The notes beneath the pieces are model-generated. The model was given only the letters and a program-made list of their open reading frames with translations, was not told the DNA's origin and searched no databases. A program made the translations under genes and the position numbers. Shown piece by piece: positions 1-8,810 of a stretch of DNA of 64,000 nt. Each line of letters begins with the position of its first letter. Position 1 is the stretch's first letter. This DNA is from Pseudomonas sp. SDI (GTDB lineage: Bacteria > Pseudomonadota > Gammaproteobacteria > Pseudomonadales > Pseudomonadaceae): the NCBI RefSeq assembly GCF_003105155.1, contig NZ_QETK01000007.1, positions 1-64,000 of the forward strand. Direction: 5' to 3'.

Positions 1-975
1 ATTCGTCACTACGCTCACGTTGACTGCCCAGGTCACGCTGACTACGTGAAGAACATGATCACCGGTGCTGCCCAGATGGACGGCGCGATCCTGGTTTGCT
101 CGGCCGCTGATGGTCCGATGCCACAAACCCGTGAGCACATCCTGCTGTCCCGTCAGGTTGGCGTTCCGTACATCGTGGTCTTCCTGAACAAGGCTGACCT
201 GGTAGACGACGCTGAGCTGCTGGAACTGGTCGAGATGGAAGTTCGCGACCTGCTGAGCACCTACGACTTCCCAGGCGACGACACCCCGATCATCATCGGT
301 TCGGCTCGTATGGCGCTGGAAGGCAAAGACGATAACGAGATGGGCACCACTGCCGTCAAGAAACTGGTTGAAACTCTGGACAGCTACATCCCGGAGCCAG
401 AGCGCGCTATCGACAAGCCGTTCCTGATGCCAATCGAAGACGTGTTCTCGATCTCGGGTCGTGGTACCGTTGTTACCGGTCGTATCGAGCGTGGTATCGT
501 CCGCGTTCAGGATCCGCTGGAAATCGTTGGTCTGCGTGACACCACCACCACCACCTGCACCGGTGTTGAGATGTTCCGCAAGCTGCTGGACGAAGGTCGT
601 GCTGGCGAGAACTGCGGCGTTCTGCTGCGTGGCACCAAGCGTGACGACGTTGAGCGTGGTCAGGTTCTGGTTAAGCCGGGTTCGGTTAAGCCGCACACCA
701 AGTTCACTGCAGAAGTTTACGTTCTGAGCAAGGAAGAAGGCGGTCGTCACACTCCGTTCTTCAAAGGCTACCGTCCGCAGTTCTACTTCCGTACTACTGA
801 CGTGACCGGTAACTGCGAGCTGCCAGAAGGCGTTGAAATGGTAATGCCAGGCGATAACATTCAGATGACTGTTACCCTGATCAAAACCATCGCAATGGAA
901 GATGGTCTGCGTTTCGCTATCCGTGAAGGCGGTCGTACCGTCGGCGCTGGCGTCGTAGCCAAAGTAATCGAATAA
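1..975 (+). CDS. tuf: Elongation factor Tu, first copy (5' truncated)
   Basis: GTPase that carries aminoacyl-tRNA to the ribosomal A site. The reading frame is open from base 1 ([12 protein letters not shown]), so the gene starts before the window. By alignment with the complete copy at 16385-17578 it holds residues 74-397, including the G3 DCPGH and G4 NKAD motifs and both beta-barrel domains. The protein differs from the other copy only near the end (AKVIE against AKIIE). I count about five base differences over the shared 975 bases, which points to gene conversion. It sits just upstream of tRNA-Trp and secE, the usual tufB place. It is cut by the window edge, not a pseudogene. Confidence 0.98.
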   Translation: MRHYAHVDCPGHADYVKNMITGAAQMDGAILVCSAADGPMPQTREHILLSRQVGVPYIVVFLNKADLVDDAELLELVEMEVRDLLSTYDFPGDDTPIIIGSARMALEGKDDNEMGTTAVKKLVETLDSYIPEPERAIDKPFLMPIEDVFSISGRGTVVTGRIERGIVRVQDPLEIVGLRDTTTTTCTGVEMFRKLLDEGRAGENCGVLLRGTKRDDVERGQVLVKPGSVKPHTKFTAEVYVLSKEEGGRHTPFFKGYRPQFYFRTTDVTGNCELPEGVEMVMPGDNIQMTVTLIKTIAMEDGLRFAIREGGRTVGAGVVAKVIE

Positions 976-979
976 GTAG

Positions 980-1008
980 TTGATTTATCTCGATCGGGCC
1001 GACATAAT
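980..1008 (+). promoter_or_regulatory. Candidate sigma70 promoter for tRNA-Trp/secE/nusG
   Basis: TTGATT at 980-985 and CATAAT at 1003-1008 are separated by 17 bases, placing a start near 1015, shortly before the tRNA at 1030. The -10 lies largely in the loop of an inverted repeat (GGCCGAC 997-1003, GTCGGCC 1010-1016), which could also act as a weak end signal for tuf, although no good T run follows. Assigned by inspection only. Confidence 0.45.
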
Positions 1009-1029
1009 GGTCGGCCTGATTAAGCTTTT

Positions 1030-1105
1030 AGGTCAGTAGCTCAATTGGCAGAGCGACGGTCTCCAAAACCGTAGGTTGGGGGTTCGATTCCCTCCTGACC
1101 TGCCA
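1030..1105 (+). tRNA. trpT: tRNA-Trp (anticodon CCA)
   Basis: A 76-base cloverleaf. The acceptor arms AGGTCAG and CTGACCT pair perfectly, with discriminator G and an encoded CCA end at 1103-1105. The anticodon stem ACGGT/ACCGT encloses the loop CTCCAAA, giving anticodon CCA, and the T arm carries GGTTCGATTCC. Its place between tuf and secE is the standard one in gamma-proteobacteria, and it is probably cotranscribed with secE-nusG. Confidence 0.97.
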
Positions 1106-1150
1106 GATTCACCTCGTGTGTCTGGCTTTCTTTTCACAGGATCCTCCTAG

Positions 1151-1519
1151 ATGACTCCCAAGGCTGAAGCCCAAGACTCTCGTTTTGATCTGCTCAAGTG
1201 GCTGGCTGTTGTCGCTTTGGTGGTCGTCGGTGTAGTCGGTAACCAGTACTACTCCGCCTCTCCGATTCTGTATCGCGTTATTGTGCTGCTTGTCCTTGCT
1301 GCGGCTGCTGCGTTTATCGCGCTTCAGACTGCAAAAGGCAAGTCGTTCTTTGCGCTGGCAAAGGAAGCTCGCACCGAGATTCGTAAAGTCGTATGGCCGA
1401 CCCGCCAAGAGACCATGCAGACCACGCTGATTGTTGTGGCTGTCGTTCTGGTCATGGCGCTGCTGTTGTGGGGTCTTGACTCCCTGCTCGGCTGGTTGAT
1501 TTCCTTGATTGTTGGCTAA
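1151..1519 (+). CDS. secE: Preprotein translocase subunit SecE
   Basis: Small integral subunit of the SecYEG channel, which clamps the two halves of SecY. The 122 residues show three hydrophobic segments, roughly 15-32, 40-60 and 92-120, as in the longer gamma-proteobacterial form. The conserved cytoplasmic amphipathic region has K-E-A-R-T-E-I-R-K-V-V-W-P-T-R-Q-E near residues 70-87. The gene follows tRNA-Trp by 45 bases and precedes nusG by 9, the near-universal secE-nusG pair. The ATG is supported by an AGGATCC-type Shine-Dalgarno a few bases upstream. Confidence 0.97.
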   Translation: MTPKAEAQDSRFDLLKWLAVVALVVVGVVGNQYYSASPILYRVIVLLVLAAAAAFIALQTAKGKSFFALAKEARTEIRKVVWPTRQETMQTTLIVVAVVLVMALLLWGLDSLLGWLISLIVG

Positions 1520-1528
1520 GGGTGTCCT

Positions 1529-2062
1529 GTGGCTAAGCGTTGGTACGTTGTGCATGCATACTCGGGTTACGAGAAGCATGTGATGCGCTCGCTGATCGAG
1601 CGCGTAAAGCTGGCAGGCATGGAAGACGGCTTCGGCGAAATTCTGGTCCCCACTGAAGAAGTGGTTGAGATGCGCAATGGCCAGAAGCGCAAAAGCGAAC
1701 GTAAGTTCTTCCCTGGCTATGTGCTGGTGCAGATGGACATGAACGAAGGGACTTGGCACTTGGTCAAGGATACCCCGCGTGTCATGGGCTTCATTGGTGG
1801 TACTGCAGATAAGCCTGCGCCAATCACCGATAAAGAGGCTGAAGCCATTCTTCGTCGCGTTGCCGATGGCAGTGACAAGCCTAAGCCGAAGACGCTCTTC
1901 GAGCCGGGTGAAGTGGTTCGTGTTACCGATGGTCCGTTTGCTGATTTCAACGGCACTGTCGAAGAAGTTAACTACGAGAAGAGCAGGCTCCAGGTGGCTG
2001 TGCTTATTTTCGGTCGCTCTACCCCGGTGGAGCTCGAGTTCAGCCAGGTCGAAAAGGTCTGA
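1529..2062 (+). CDS. nusG: Transcription termination/antitermination protein NusG
   Basis: Binds the RNA polymerase clamp, suppresses pausing, and couples polymerase to Rho or to ribosomal S10. The 177-residue protein has the family's usual length. The N-terminal NGN domain opens [17 protein letters not shown] and contains the [10 protein letters not shown] strand. The C-terminal KOW domain contains [22 protein letters not shown] at about 126-147. Translation starts at GTG 1529, nine bases after the secE stop; no ATG lies in a better place. A strong terminator follows at 2082. Confidence 0.98.
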   Translation: MAKRWYVVHAYSGYEKHVMRSLIERVKLAGMEDGFGEILVPTEEVVEMRNGQKRKSERKFFPGYVLVQMDMNEGTWHLVKDTPRVMGFIGGTADKPAPITDKEAEAILRRVADGSDKPKPKTLFEPGEVVRVTDGPFADFNGTVEEVNYEKSRLQVAVLIFGRSTPVELEFSQVEKV

Positions 2063-2081
2063 CAGAACGAAGCATCCCATA

Positions 2082-2110
2082 CCCCGCAGCCCTATGTGCT
2101 GCGGGGTTTT
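2082..2110 (+). terminator. Intrinsic terminator after nusG
   Basis: A perfect 9-bp stem (CCCCGCAGC 2082-2090, GCTGCGGGG 2098-2106) with a 7-base loop is followed by TTTT. It ends the secE-nusG unit, so rplK needs its own promoter or antitermination; I could not find a convincing promoter between 2111 and 2181. Confidence 0.85.
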
Positions 2111-2181
2111 GTCGTCACTGGGATAAAACGTAAGTAACCCGGGGAGCCTCATGGCGTTCGTACCCGATATTGGAGTAGCTC

Positions 2182-2613
2182 ATGGCTAAGAAGATTCAGG
2201 CTTACATCAAGCTGCAAGTAAAGGCCGGCCAGGCCAACCCTAGCCCACCCGTTGGTCCAGCACTGGGTCAACACGGTGTGAACATCATGGAATTCTGCAA
2301 GGCCTTCAACGCCCGTACTCAGGGTCAAGAAGCCGGCCTGCCGACTCCTGTGATCATCACTGTTTACAGTGACCGTAGCTTCACCTTCGAAACCAAAAGC
2401 ACCCCTGCTTCGGTCCTGCTGAAAAAGGCAGCTGGCCTGACCAGCGGTTCTGCACGTCCTAACACCGTTAAAGTCGGTACTGTGACCCGTGCTCAGCTGG
2501 AAGAGATCGCAAAAACCAAAAATGCTGATCTGACCGCTGCTGACATGGATGCAGCCGTGCGTACCATCGCCGGTTCTGCTCGCAGCATGGGCCTCAACGT
2601 GGAGGGTGTGTAA
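2182..2613 (+). CDS. rplK: 50S ribosomal protein L11
   Basis: L11 of the GTPase-associated centre, which binds 23S rRNA beside L10/L12 and is needed for RelA activation. The 143-residue sequence has the proline-rich N-terminal element ([22 protein letters not shown], the thiostrepton-site region) and the C-terminal rRNA-binding domain ending [14 protein letters not shown]. The stop codon shares its last base with the rplA start (TAATG), so the pair is translationally coupled, as in other bacteria. Confidence 0.98.
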   Translation: MAKKIQAYIKLQVKAGQANPSPPVGPALGQHGVNIMEFCKAFNARTQGQEAGLPTPVIITVYSDRSFTFETKSTPASVLLKKAAGLTSGSARPNTVKVGTVTRAQLEEIAKTKNADLTAADMDAAVRTIAGSARSMGLNVEGV

Positions 2614-3308
2614 TGGCTAAGCTGACCAAGCGCCAAAAGGCTATCGCTTCGAAAATCGAAGCGGGCAAAGTCTACAACTTCGAAGAAGCAGCAACCCTGC
2701 TGGCCGAACTGTCCACCGTGAAGTTCAGCGAATCCTTCGATGTTGCCGTCAACCTCGGCGTTGACCCACGTAAATCCGACCAGGTCGTTCGTAGCGCTAC
2801 TGTGCTGCCACACGGCACTGGCAAGACCGTACGTGTTGCCGTCTTCACCCAGGGTCCAGCTGCTGAGGCCGCTCTGGCTGCCGGCGCTGACCGTGTAGGT
2901 ATGGACGACCTGGCTGCCGAAATGAAAGGCGGCGACCTGAACTATGACGTCGTTATTGCTTCCCCGGACGCAATGCGTGTTGTAGGTCAGTTGGGTCAGG
3001 TTCTGGGTCCTCGCGGCCTGATGCCTAACCCGAAAGTCGGCACCGTAACTCCAGACGTAGCCACCGCGGTTAAGAACGCCAAGGCTGGTCAGGTCCGTTA
3101 TCGCACCGACAAAAACGGCATCATCCACACTTCCGTTGGCAAAATCGGCTTTGAAGCTGGCAAGCTGAAGGAAAACGTTGAAGCCCTGATCGCTGATCTG
3201 AAGCGTATCAAGCCAGCTTCCTCGAAAGGTATCTACGTTAAGCGCGTTACCCTGAGCACCACTATGGGCCCAGGTCTGGTTATCGATCAGAGCTCGCTGA
3301 ACGCGTAA
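2613..3308 (+). CDS. rplA: 50S ribosomal protein L1
   Basis: L1 forms the mobile stalk by the E site; in related bacteria it represses its own rplKA mRNA. The 231-residue protein shows the conserved core [18 protein letters not shown] near residues 130-147 and the C-terminal [17 protein letters not shown]. Its ATG overlaps the rplK stop by one base. The following 198 bases form the rplJ leader rather than a clear terminator. Confidence 0.98.
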   Translation: MAKLTKRQKAIASKIEAGKVYNFEEAATLLAELSTVKFSESFDVAVNLGVDPRKSDQVVRSATVLPHGTGKTVRVAVFTQGPAAEAALAAGADRVGMDDLAAEMKGGDLNYDVVIASPDAMRVVGQLGQVLGPRGLMPNPKVGTVTPDVATAVKNAKAGQVRYRTDKNGIIHTSVGKIGFEAGKLKENVEALIADLKRIKPASSKGIYVKRVTLSTTMGPGLVIDQSSLNA

Positions 3309-3339
3309 GACAAACGCCGGCGTGAGTGATCACGCCTGC

Positions 3340-3500
3340 TGCAAGATTGGGGTCCCTGCCTGGCGGGGGCTATCCAAGACCGTAGGCGGCGCAAGCCTTA
3401 AACCCTGAGCCTACGCAGATGGTGCTCCCGGTTCCTTACCGAATCAGACACCAAAACGACATCCGGCTTCGGCCAGATGAAACGGTAACAAGCAGGAGTT
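3340..3500 (+). promoter_or_regulatory. Ribosomal protein L10 leader (rplJ-rplL autoregulation)
   Basis: The 198 bases between rplA and rplJ have no reading frame of note. They contain purine/pyrimidine blocks able to pair over long range, such as GGCGGGGGC, the AGGCGGCGCAAGCCT hairpin and GGCTTCGGCC. Position and type match the known L10 leader, to which L10(L12)4 binds to repress translation. The boundaries are approximate; a covariance-model search would settle them. Confidence 0.6.
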
Positions 3501-3506
3501 TTACCC

Positions 3507-4007
3507 GTGGCAATTAAACTCGAAGACAAGAAGGCCATCGTCGCTGAAGTCAACGAGGCTGCCAAAGTCGCTCTGTCCGCTGTCGTGGCTGATGCCCGTG
3601 GTGTGACTGTAGGCGCAATGACCGGACTCCGTAAAGAGGCTCGTGAAGCTGGCGTTTACGTACGTGTTGTACGTAACACCCTGCTCAAGCGCGCTGTTGC
3701 TGATACTGAATTCAGTGTCCTCAACGACGCCTTCACTGGCCCTACCCTGATTGCATTCTCCAACGAGCACCCGGGCGCCGCCGCCCGTCTGTTCAAAGAG
3801 TTCGCCAAGGGTCAGGACAAGTTCGAGATCAAGGCAGCTGCGTTCGACGGCAAGTTCCTTGCCGCTAACGAAATCGACGTGTTGGCTACCCTGCCGACCC
3901 GCGACGAAGCTATCGCGAAACTGATGAGCGTGATCCAAGGCGCTACCAGCAAGCTGGCTCGTACTTTGGCAGCTATTCGCGACCAGAAAGAAGCTACCGC
4001 TGCCTAA
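3507..4007 (+). CDS. rplJ: 50S ribosomal protein L10
   Basis: L10 anchors L7/L12 dimers to the ribosomal stalk. The 166 residues begin [19 protein letters not shown] and include the conserved [11 protein letters not shown] segment near residue 53-63, which contacts rRNA. The C-terminal helix of about 30 residues binds L12. Translation starts at GTG 3507, with AGGAG about 11 bases upstream (3494-3498). The gene is preceded by the L10 leader and followed after 80 bases by rplL. Confidence 0.97.
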   Translation: MAIKLEDKKAIVAEVNEAAKVALSAVVADARGVTVGAMTGLRKEAREAGVYVRVVRNTLLKRAVADTEFSVLNDAFTGPTLIAFSNEHPGAAARLFKEFAKGQDKFEIKAAAFDGKFLAANEIDVLATLPTRDEAIAKLMSVIQGATSKLARTLAAIRDQKEATAA

Positions 4008-4087
4008 GGCACGCAGAGCACTTTCAAAATCACATGTTTAATTTGATGGCTGCGTAGGCTGTCACCCCAATACAGGAATTAATAGTC

Positions 4088-4453
4088 ATGTCTCTGACTA
4101 ACGAGCAAATCATCGAAGCAATCGGCCAGAAAACCGTTCTGGAAGTTGTTGAGCTGATCAAAGCAATGGAAGAAACCTTCGGCGTTACCGCTGCTGTTGC
4201 CGCTGCTGGCCCAGCTGCTGCTGCTGCCGTTGTTGAAGAGCAAACCGAGTTCAACGTTGTTCTGGTTGAAGCCGGCGATAAGAAAGTCAACGTGATCAAG
4301 GCCGTTCGTGAACTGACCGGTCTGGGCCTGAAAGAAGCCAAAGAGAAAGTTGACGGCGCTCCTCAGGTTGTCGCTGAAGGCGTTTCGAAAGAAGCTGCTG
4401 AAGACGCCAAGAAGAAGCTGGAAGAAGCAGGCGCTAAAGTCGAACTCAAGTAA
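4088..4453 (+). CDS. rplL: 50S ribosomal protein L7/L12
   Basis: Stalk protein that recruits and activates the translational GTPases; present in several copies per ribosome. The 121-residue acidic protein has the N-terminal dimer domain, an Ala-rich hinge at about residues 37-50, and the C-terminal factor-binding domain with [20 protein letters not shown]. Codon use is extremely biased, as expected. An attenuator-like hairpin and a processing-type hairpin follow before rpoB, consistent with higher rplL than rpoB output. Confidence 0.98.
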
Positions 4454-4500
4454 TTTCGACTTTGCGACTCCAGCCCGAGCGCTAAGCAAACGGCTGATGG

Positions 4501-4527
4501 CTGGTGGCTCTTGCCACCGGCCTTTTT
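4501..4527 (+). terminator. Attenuator-like hairpin between rplL and rpoB
   Basis: An 8-bp stem with one G-U pair (CTGGTGGC 4501-4508, GCCACCGG 4513-4520) closes a TCTT loop, then CC and TTTTT. This looks like a leaky intrinsic terminator that would lower rpoBC expression relative to the ribosomal genes upstream, as the rplL-rpoB attenuator does in E. coli. Confidence 0.65.
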
Positions 4528-4528
4528 C

Positions 4529-4564
4529 CGTTATTGGCGGCTGATCAGGTCGGCGCCAATAACG
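4529..4564 (+). other. Long perfect hairpin in rplL-rpoB spacer
   Basis: CGTTATTGGCG (4529-4539) pairs perfectly with CGCCAATAACG (4554-4564), an 11-bp stem with a 14-base loop, immediately after the attenuator. No T run follows, so it is not itself a terminator. A double-stranded RNA processing site is the likely role by analogy with E. coli, where RNase III cuts in this spacer. Confidence 0.5.
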
Positions 4565-4672
4565 TGCTTCAACCACCGATGACGGTGGCGCAAACCATGG
4601 GGTTTGCACGATTTTCTGGCTGCTCCCGTCGGGAGAAGCCAAACAAGCAGGTGACCAAGCTGGGGAACGCTG

Positions 4673-7600
4673 ATGGCTTACTCATACACTGAGAAAAAAC
4701 GTATCCGCAAGGACTTTAGCAAGTTGCCGGACGTCATGGATGTGCCTTACCTCCTGGCCATCCAGCTGGATTCGTATCGTGAATTCTTGCAAGCGGGAGC
4801 GACCAAAGATCAGTTCCGCGACGTGGGCCTGCATGCGGCCTTCAAATCGGTTTTCCCGATCATCAGCTACTCCGGCAATGCTGCCCTGGAGTACGTTGGC
4901 TATCGTCTGGGCGAACCAGCTTTTGATGTCAAAGAATGCGTGCTGCGTGGCGTAACCTACGCCGTACCGCTGCGGGTAAAAGTGCGCCTGATCATTTTCG
5001 ACAAAGAATCGTCGAACAAAGCGATCAAGGACATCAAAGAGCAAGAAGTCTACATGGGTGAAATCCCCCTGATGACTGAAAACGGTACCTTCGTTATCAA
5101 CGGTACCGAGCGTGTAATTGTTTCCCAGCTGCACCGTTCGCCAGGTGTGTTCTTCGACCACGACCGTGGCAAGACTCACAGCTCGGGCAAGCTGCTCTAC
5201 TCGGCGCGGATCATTCCTTACCGCGGTTCGTGGTTGGACTTCGAGTTCGACCCGAAAGACTGCGTATTCGTCCGTATCGACCGTCGCCGCAAATTGCCTG
5301 CTTCGGTGCTGCTGCGTGCGCTGGGCTACAGCACTGAAGAAGTGCTGGACGCCTTCTACACCACCAACGTTTTCCATGTGTCCGGCGAAAAACTGAGCCT
5401 GGAACTGGTTCCGCAGCGTCTGCGTGGTGAAATCGCGGTCATGGACATCCATGACGACAGCGGCAAGGTCATTGTCGAGCAGGGTCGCCGTATTACCGCT
5501 CGCCACATCAACCAGCTCGAAAAAGCTGGTGTCAAGCAGCTGGACGTTCCTCTGGAATACGTCCTGGGCCGCACTACTGCCAAGGCAATCGTGCACCCTG
5601 CAACTGGCGAGATCCTGGCTGAGTGCAACACCGAGCTGAGCACCGACGTCCTGGTGAAAATTGCCAAGGCTCAGGTTGTTCGCATCGAGACCCTGTACAC
5701 CAACGACATCGACTGCGGTCCGTTCATCTCGGACACCCTGAAGATCGACTCCACCAGCAACCAGCTGGAAGCGCTGGTCGAGATCTATCGCATGATGCGT
5801 CCTGGCGAGCCGCCAACCAAGGATGCTGCCGAGACCCTGTTCAACAACCTGTTCTTCAGCGCCGAGCGTTACGACCTGTCGGCTGTTGGCCGCATGAAGT
5901 TCAACCGTCGTATCGGTCGCACCGAGATCGAAGGTTCGGGCGTGCTGAGCAAGGAAGATATCGTCGAGGTTCTGAAGACCCTGGTCGACATCCGTAACGG
6001 CAAAGGCATCGTCGACGACATCGACCACCTGGGTAACCGCCGTGTTCGCTGCGTCGGCGAGATGGCCGAGAACCAGTTCCGCGTTGGCCTGGTGCGTGTA
6101 GAGCGCGCGGTCAAAGAGCGTCTGTCGATGGCTGAAAGCGAAGGCCTGATGCCGCAAGACCTGATCAACGCCAAGCCCGTTGCGGCGGCGGTGAAAGAGT
6201 TCTTCGGTTCCAGCCAGCTGTCGCAGTTCATGGACCAGAACAACCCGCTGTCCGAGATCACTCACAAGCGTCGTGTCTCTGCACTCGGCCCTGGTGGTTT
6301 GACCCGTGAGCGTGCAGGCTTTGAGGTCCGTGACGTACACCCGACCCACTACGGCCGCGTGTGCCCGATCGAAACGCCTGAAGGTCCGAACATCGGTCTG
6401 ATCAACTCCCTGGCGGCCTACGCCCGCACCAACCAGTACGGCTTCCTTGAAAGCCCGTACCGTGTGGTGAAAGAGGGTGTGGTTACCGACGAGATCGTGT
6501 TCCTGTCGGCAATCGAAGAAGCGGATCACGTCATTGCTCAGGCTTCGGCCGCAATGAACGACAAGAAACAGCTGATCGACGAGTTGGTAGCTGTTCGTCA
6601 CCTGAACGAATTCACCGTCAAGGCGCCAGAAGACGTCACGTTGATGGACGTTTCGCCGAAGCAGGTAGTTTCGGTTGCAGCGTCGCTGATTCCGTTCCTC
6701 GAGCATGACGACGCCAACCGTGCGTTGATGGGTTCGAACATGCAGCGTCAGGCTGTACCGACTCTGCGCGCCGACAAGCCGCTGGTAGGTACCGGCATGG
6801 AGCGCAACGTTGCACGTGACTCCGGCGTTTGCGTCGTGGCTCGTCGTGGCGGTGTGATCGATTCCGTCGATGCCAGTCGTATCGTGGTTCGCGTTGCTGA
6901 TGACGAAGTTGAAACTGGCGAAGCCGGTGTCGACATCTACAACCTGACCAAATACACCCGCTCGAACCAGAACACCTGCATCAACCAGCGTCCGCTGGTG
7001 AACAAGGGTGATTCGGTTCAGCGTGGCGACATCATGGCCGACGGCCCGTCCACCGACATGGGTGAACTGGCACTGGGTCAGAACATGCGCATCGCGTTCA
7101 TGGCATGGAACGGCTTCAACTTCGAAGACTCCATCTGCCTGTCCGAGCGTGTGGTTCAGGAAGACCGCTTCACCACGATCCACATTCAGGAACTGACCTG
7201 TGTGGCCCGTGACACCAAGCTTGGCCCAGAGGAAATCACCGCGGACATCCCGAACGTGGGTGAAGCTGCGCTGAACAAGCTGGATGAAGCCGGTATCGTT
7301 TACGTCGGTGCTGAAGTTGGCGCTGGCGACATCCTGGTCGGCAAGGTAACGCCAAAAGGCGAAACCCAGCTGACTCCGGAAGAAAAACTGCTGCGCGCGA
7401 TCTTTGGTGAGAAGGCTAGCGACGTCAAAGACACCTCCCTGCGCGTGCCTACCGGCACCAAAGGTACCGTCATCGACGTACAGGTCTTCACCCGTGATGG
7501 CGTCGAGCGCGACAGCCGTGCGCTGTCCATCGAGAAGATGCAGCTGGACGAAATCCGCAAGGACCTGAACGAAGAGTTCCGCATCGTCGAAGGCGCAACC

Positions 7601-8746
7601 TTCGAGCGTCTGCGCTCGGCCCTGAACGGCCAGGTAGTCGATGGTGGTGCAGGCCTGAAGAAGGGCACTGTCATTACCAATGAAGTCCTGGACGGTCTGG
7701 AGCACGGTCAGTGGTTCAAGCTGCGTATGGCAGAAGACGCGCTCAACGAGCAGCTCGAGAAAGCTCAGGCTTACATCGTTGACCGTCGCCGCCTGCTCGA
7801 CGACAAGTTCGAAGACAAGAAGCGCAAGCTGCAGCAAGGCGATGACCTGGCTCCGGGCGTACTGAAGATCGTCAAGGTCTACCTGGCAATCCGTCGTCGC
7901 ATCCAGCCGGGCGACAAGATGGCCGGTCGTCACGGTAACAAAGGTGTGGTCTCCGTGATCATGCCGGTCGAAGACATGCCGCACGACGCCAACGGTACGC
8001 CGGTTGACGTGGTACTCAACCCACTGGGTGTACCATCGCGTATGAACGTCGGTCAGATCCTTGAAACCCACCTGGGCCTGGCAGCCAAAGGTCTGGGTGA
8101 GAAGATCAACCGCATGCTTGAAGAGCAGCGCAAAGTCATCGAGCTGCGCAAGTTCCTCACCGAGATCTACAACGAGATCGGTGGTCGTCAGGAAAGCCTG
8201 GAAGACTTCTCCGACCAGGAAATCCTGGATTTGGCGAAGAACCTCAAAGGCGGTGTGCCAATGGCCACTCCAGTCTTCGACGGTGCCAAGGAGCGTGAGA
8301 TCAAGGCCATGCTGAAACTGGCAGACATGCCAGAAAGCGGCCAGATGCAGCTGTTCGATGGCCGTACCGGTAACAAGTTCGAGCGCCATGTGACCGTGGG
8401 TTACATGTACATGCTCAAGCTGAACCACTTGGTGGACGACAAGATGCACGCGCGTTCCACTGGTTCTTACAGCCTGGTTACCCAGCAGCCGCTGGGTGGT
8501 AAGGCGCAGTTCGGTGGTCAGCGTTTCGGGGAGATGGAAGTGTGGGCGCTGGAAGCATACGGCGCGGCATACACCCTGCAAGAAATGCTCACAGTGAAGT
8601 CGGACGACGTGAACGGTCGGACCAAGATGTACAAGAACATCGTGGACGGCGATCACCGTATGGAGCCGGGCATGCCCGAGTCCTTCAACGTGCTGATCAA
8701 AGAGATTCGTTCGCTCGGTATCGATATCGATCTGGAAACCGAATAA
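4673..8746 (+). CDS. rpoB: DNA-directed RNA polymerase subunit beta
   Basis: Beta subunit of RNA polymerase; with beta' it forms the active-centre cleft. The 1357-residue length matches Pseudomonas RpoB. The rifampicin-region cluster starts at S514 ([11 protein letters not shown]) and keeps the wild-type residues D521, H531 and S536. Downstream are [17 protein letters not shown] and the C-terminal [20 protein letters not shown] element. The gene lies 219 bases after rplL and 64 before rpoC. I see no frameshift. Confidence 0.99.
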   Translation: MAYSYTEKKRIRKDFSKLPDVMDVPYLLAIQLDSYREFLQAGATKDQFRDVGLHAAFKSVFPIISYSGNAALEYVGYRLGEPAFDVKECVLRGVTYAVPLRVKVRLIIFDKESSNKAIKDIKEQEVYMGEIPLMTENGTFVINGTERVIVSQLHRSPGVFFDHDRGKTHSSGKLLYSARIIPYRGSWLDFEFDPKDCVFVRIDRRRKLPASVLLRALGYSTEEVLDAFYTTNVFHVSGEKLSLELVPQRLRGEIAVMDIHDDSGKVIVEQGRRITARHINQLEKAGVKQLDVPLEYVLGRTTAKAIVHPATGEILAECNTELSTDVLVKIAKAQVVRIETLYTNDIDCGPFISDTLKIDSTSNQLEALVEIYRMMRPGEPPTKDAAETLFNNLFFSAERYDLSAVGRMKFNRRIGRTEIEGSGVLSKEDIVEVLKTLVDIRNGKGIVDDIDHLGNRRVRCVGEMAENQFRVGLVRVERAVKERLSMAESEGLMPQDLINAKPVAAAVKEFFGSSQLSQFMDQNNPLSEITHKRRVSALGPGGLTRERAGFEVRDVHPTHYGRVCPIETPEGPNIGLINSLAAYARTNQYGFLESPYRVVKEGVVTDEIVFLSAIEEADHVIAQASAAMNDKKQLIDELVAVRHLNEFTVKAPEDVTLMDVSPKQVVSVAASLIPFLEHDDANRALMGSNMQRQAVPTLRADKPLVGTGMERNVARDSGVCVVARRGGVIDSVDASRIVVRVADDEVETGEAGVDIYNLTKYTRSNQNTCINQRPLVNKGDSVQRGDIMADGPSTDMGELALGQNMRIAFMAWNGFNFEDSICLSERVVQEDRFTTIHIQELTCVARDTKLGPEEITADIPNVGEAALNKLDEAGIVYVGAEVGAGDILVGKVTPKGETQLTPEEKLLRAIFGEKASDVKDTSLRVPTGTKGTVIDVQVFTRDGVERDSRALSIEKMQLDEIRKDLNEEFRIVEGATFERLRSALNGQVVDGGAGLKKGTVITNEVLDGLEHGQWFKLRMAEDALNEQLEKAQAYIVDRRRLLDDKFEDKKRKLQQGDDLAPGVLKIVKVYLAIRRRIQPGDKMAGRHGNKGVVSVIMPVEDMPHDANGTPVDVVLNPLGVPSRMNVGQILETHLGLAAKGLGEKINRMLEEQRKVIELRKFLTEIYNEIGGRQESLEDFSDQEILDLAKNLKGGVPMATPVFDGAKEREIKAMLKLADMPESGQMQLFDGRTGNKFERHVTVGYMYMLKLNHLVDDKMHARSTGSYSLVTQQPLGGKAQFGGQRFGEMEVWALEAYGAAYTLQEMLTVKSDDVNGRTKMYKNIVDGDHRMEPGMPESFNVLIKEIRSLGIDIDLETE

Positions 8747-8761
8747 CACGTGACGCGAATC

Positions 8762-8788
8762 GGGAGCGTGGCTGAAAAGCCCGCTCCC
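8762..8788 (+). other. Stable GAAA-capped hairpin in rpoB-rpoC spacer
   Basis: GGGAGCG (8762-8768) pairs with CGCTCCC (8782-8788). After a one-base bulge the inner stem GGCT/AGCC is capped by a GAAA tetraloop. No T run follows, so it is unlikely to terminate. It ends about 10 bases before the rpoC Shine-Dalgarno and could stabilise or process the mRNA. Confidence 0.5.
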
Positions 8789-8810
8789 TGCTCCGCCAGG
8801 AGGAAAGGCC

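Noticed and set aside
2111-2181. Promoter for rplK after the nusG terminator
   Set aside because: TTGTCG at 2109 has no good -10 at proper spacing; the spacer does not give a convincing match by eye.
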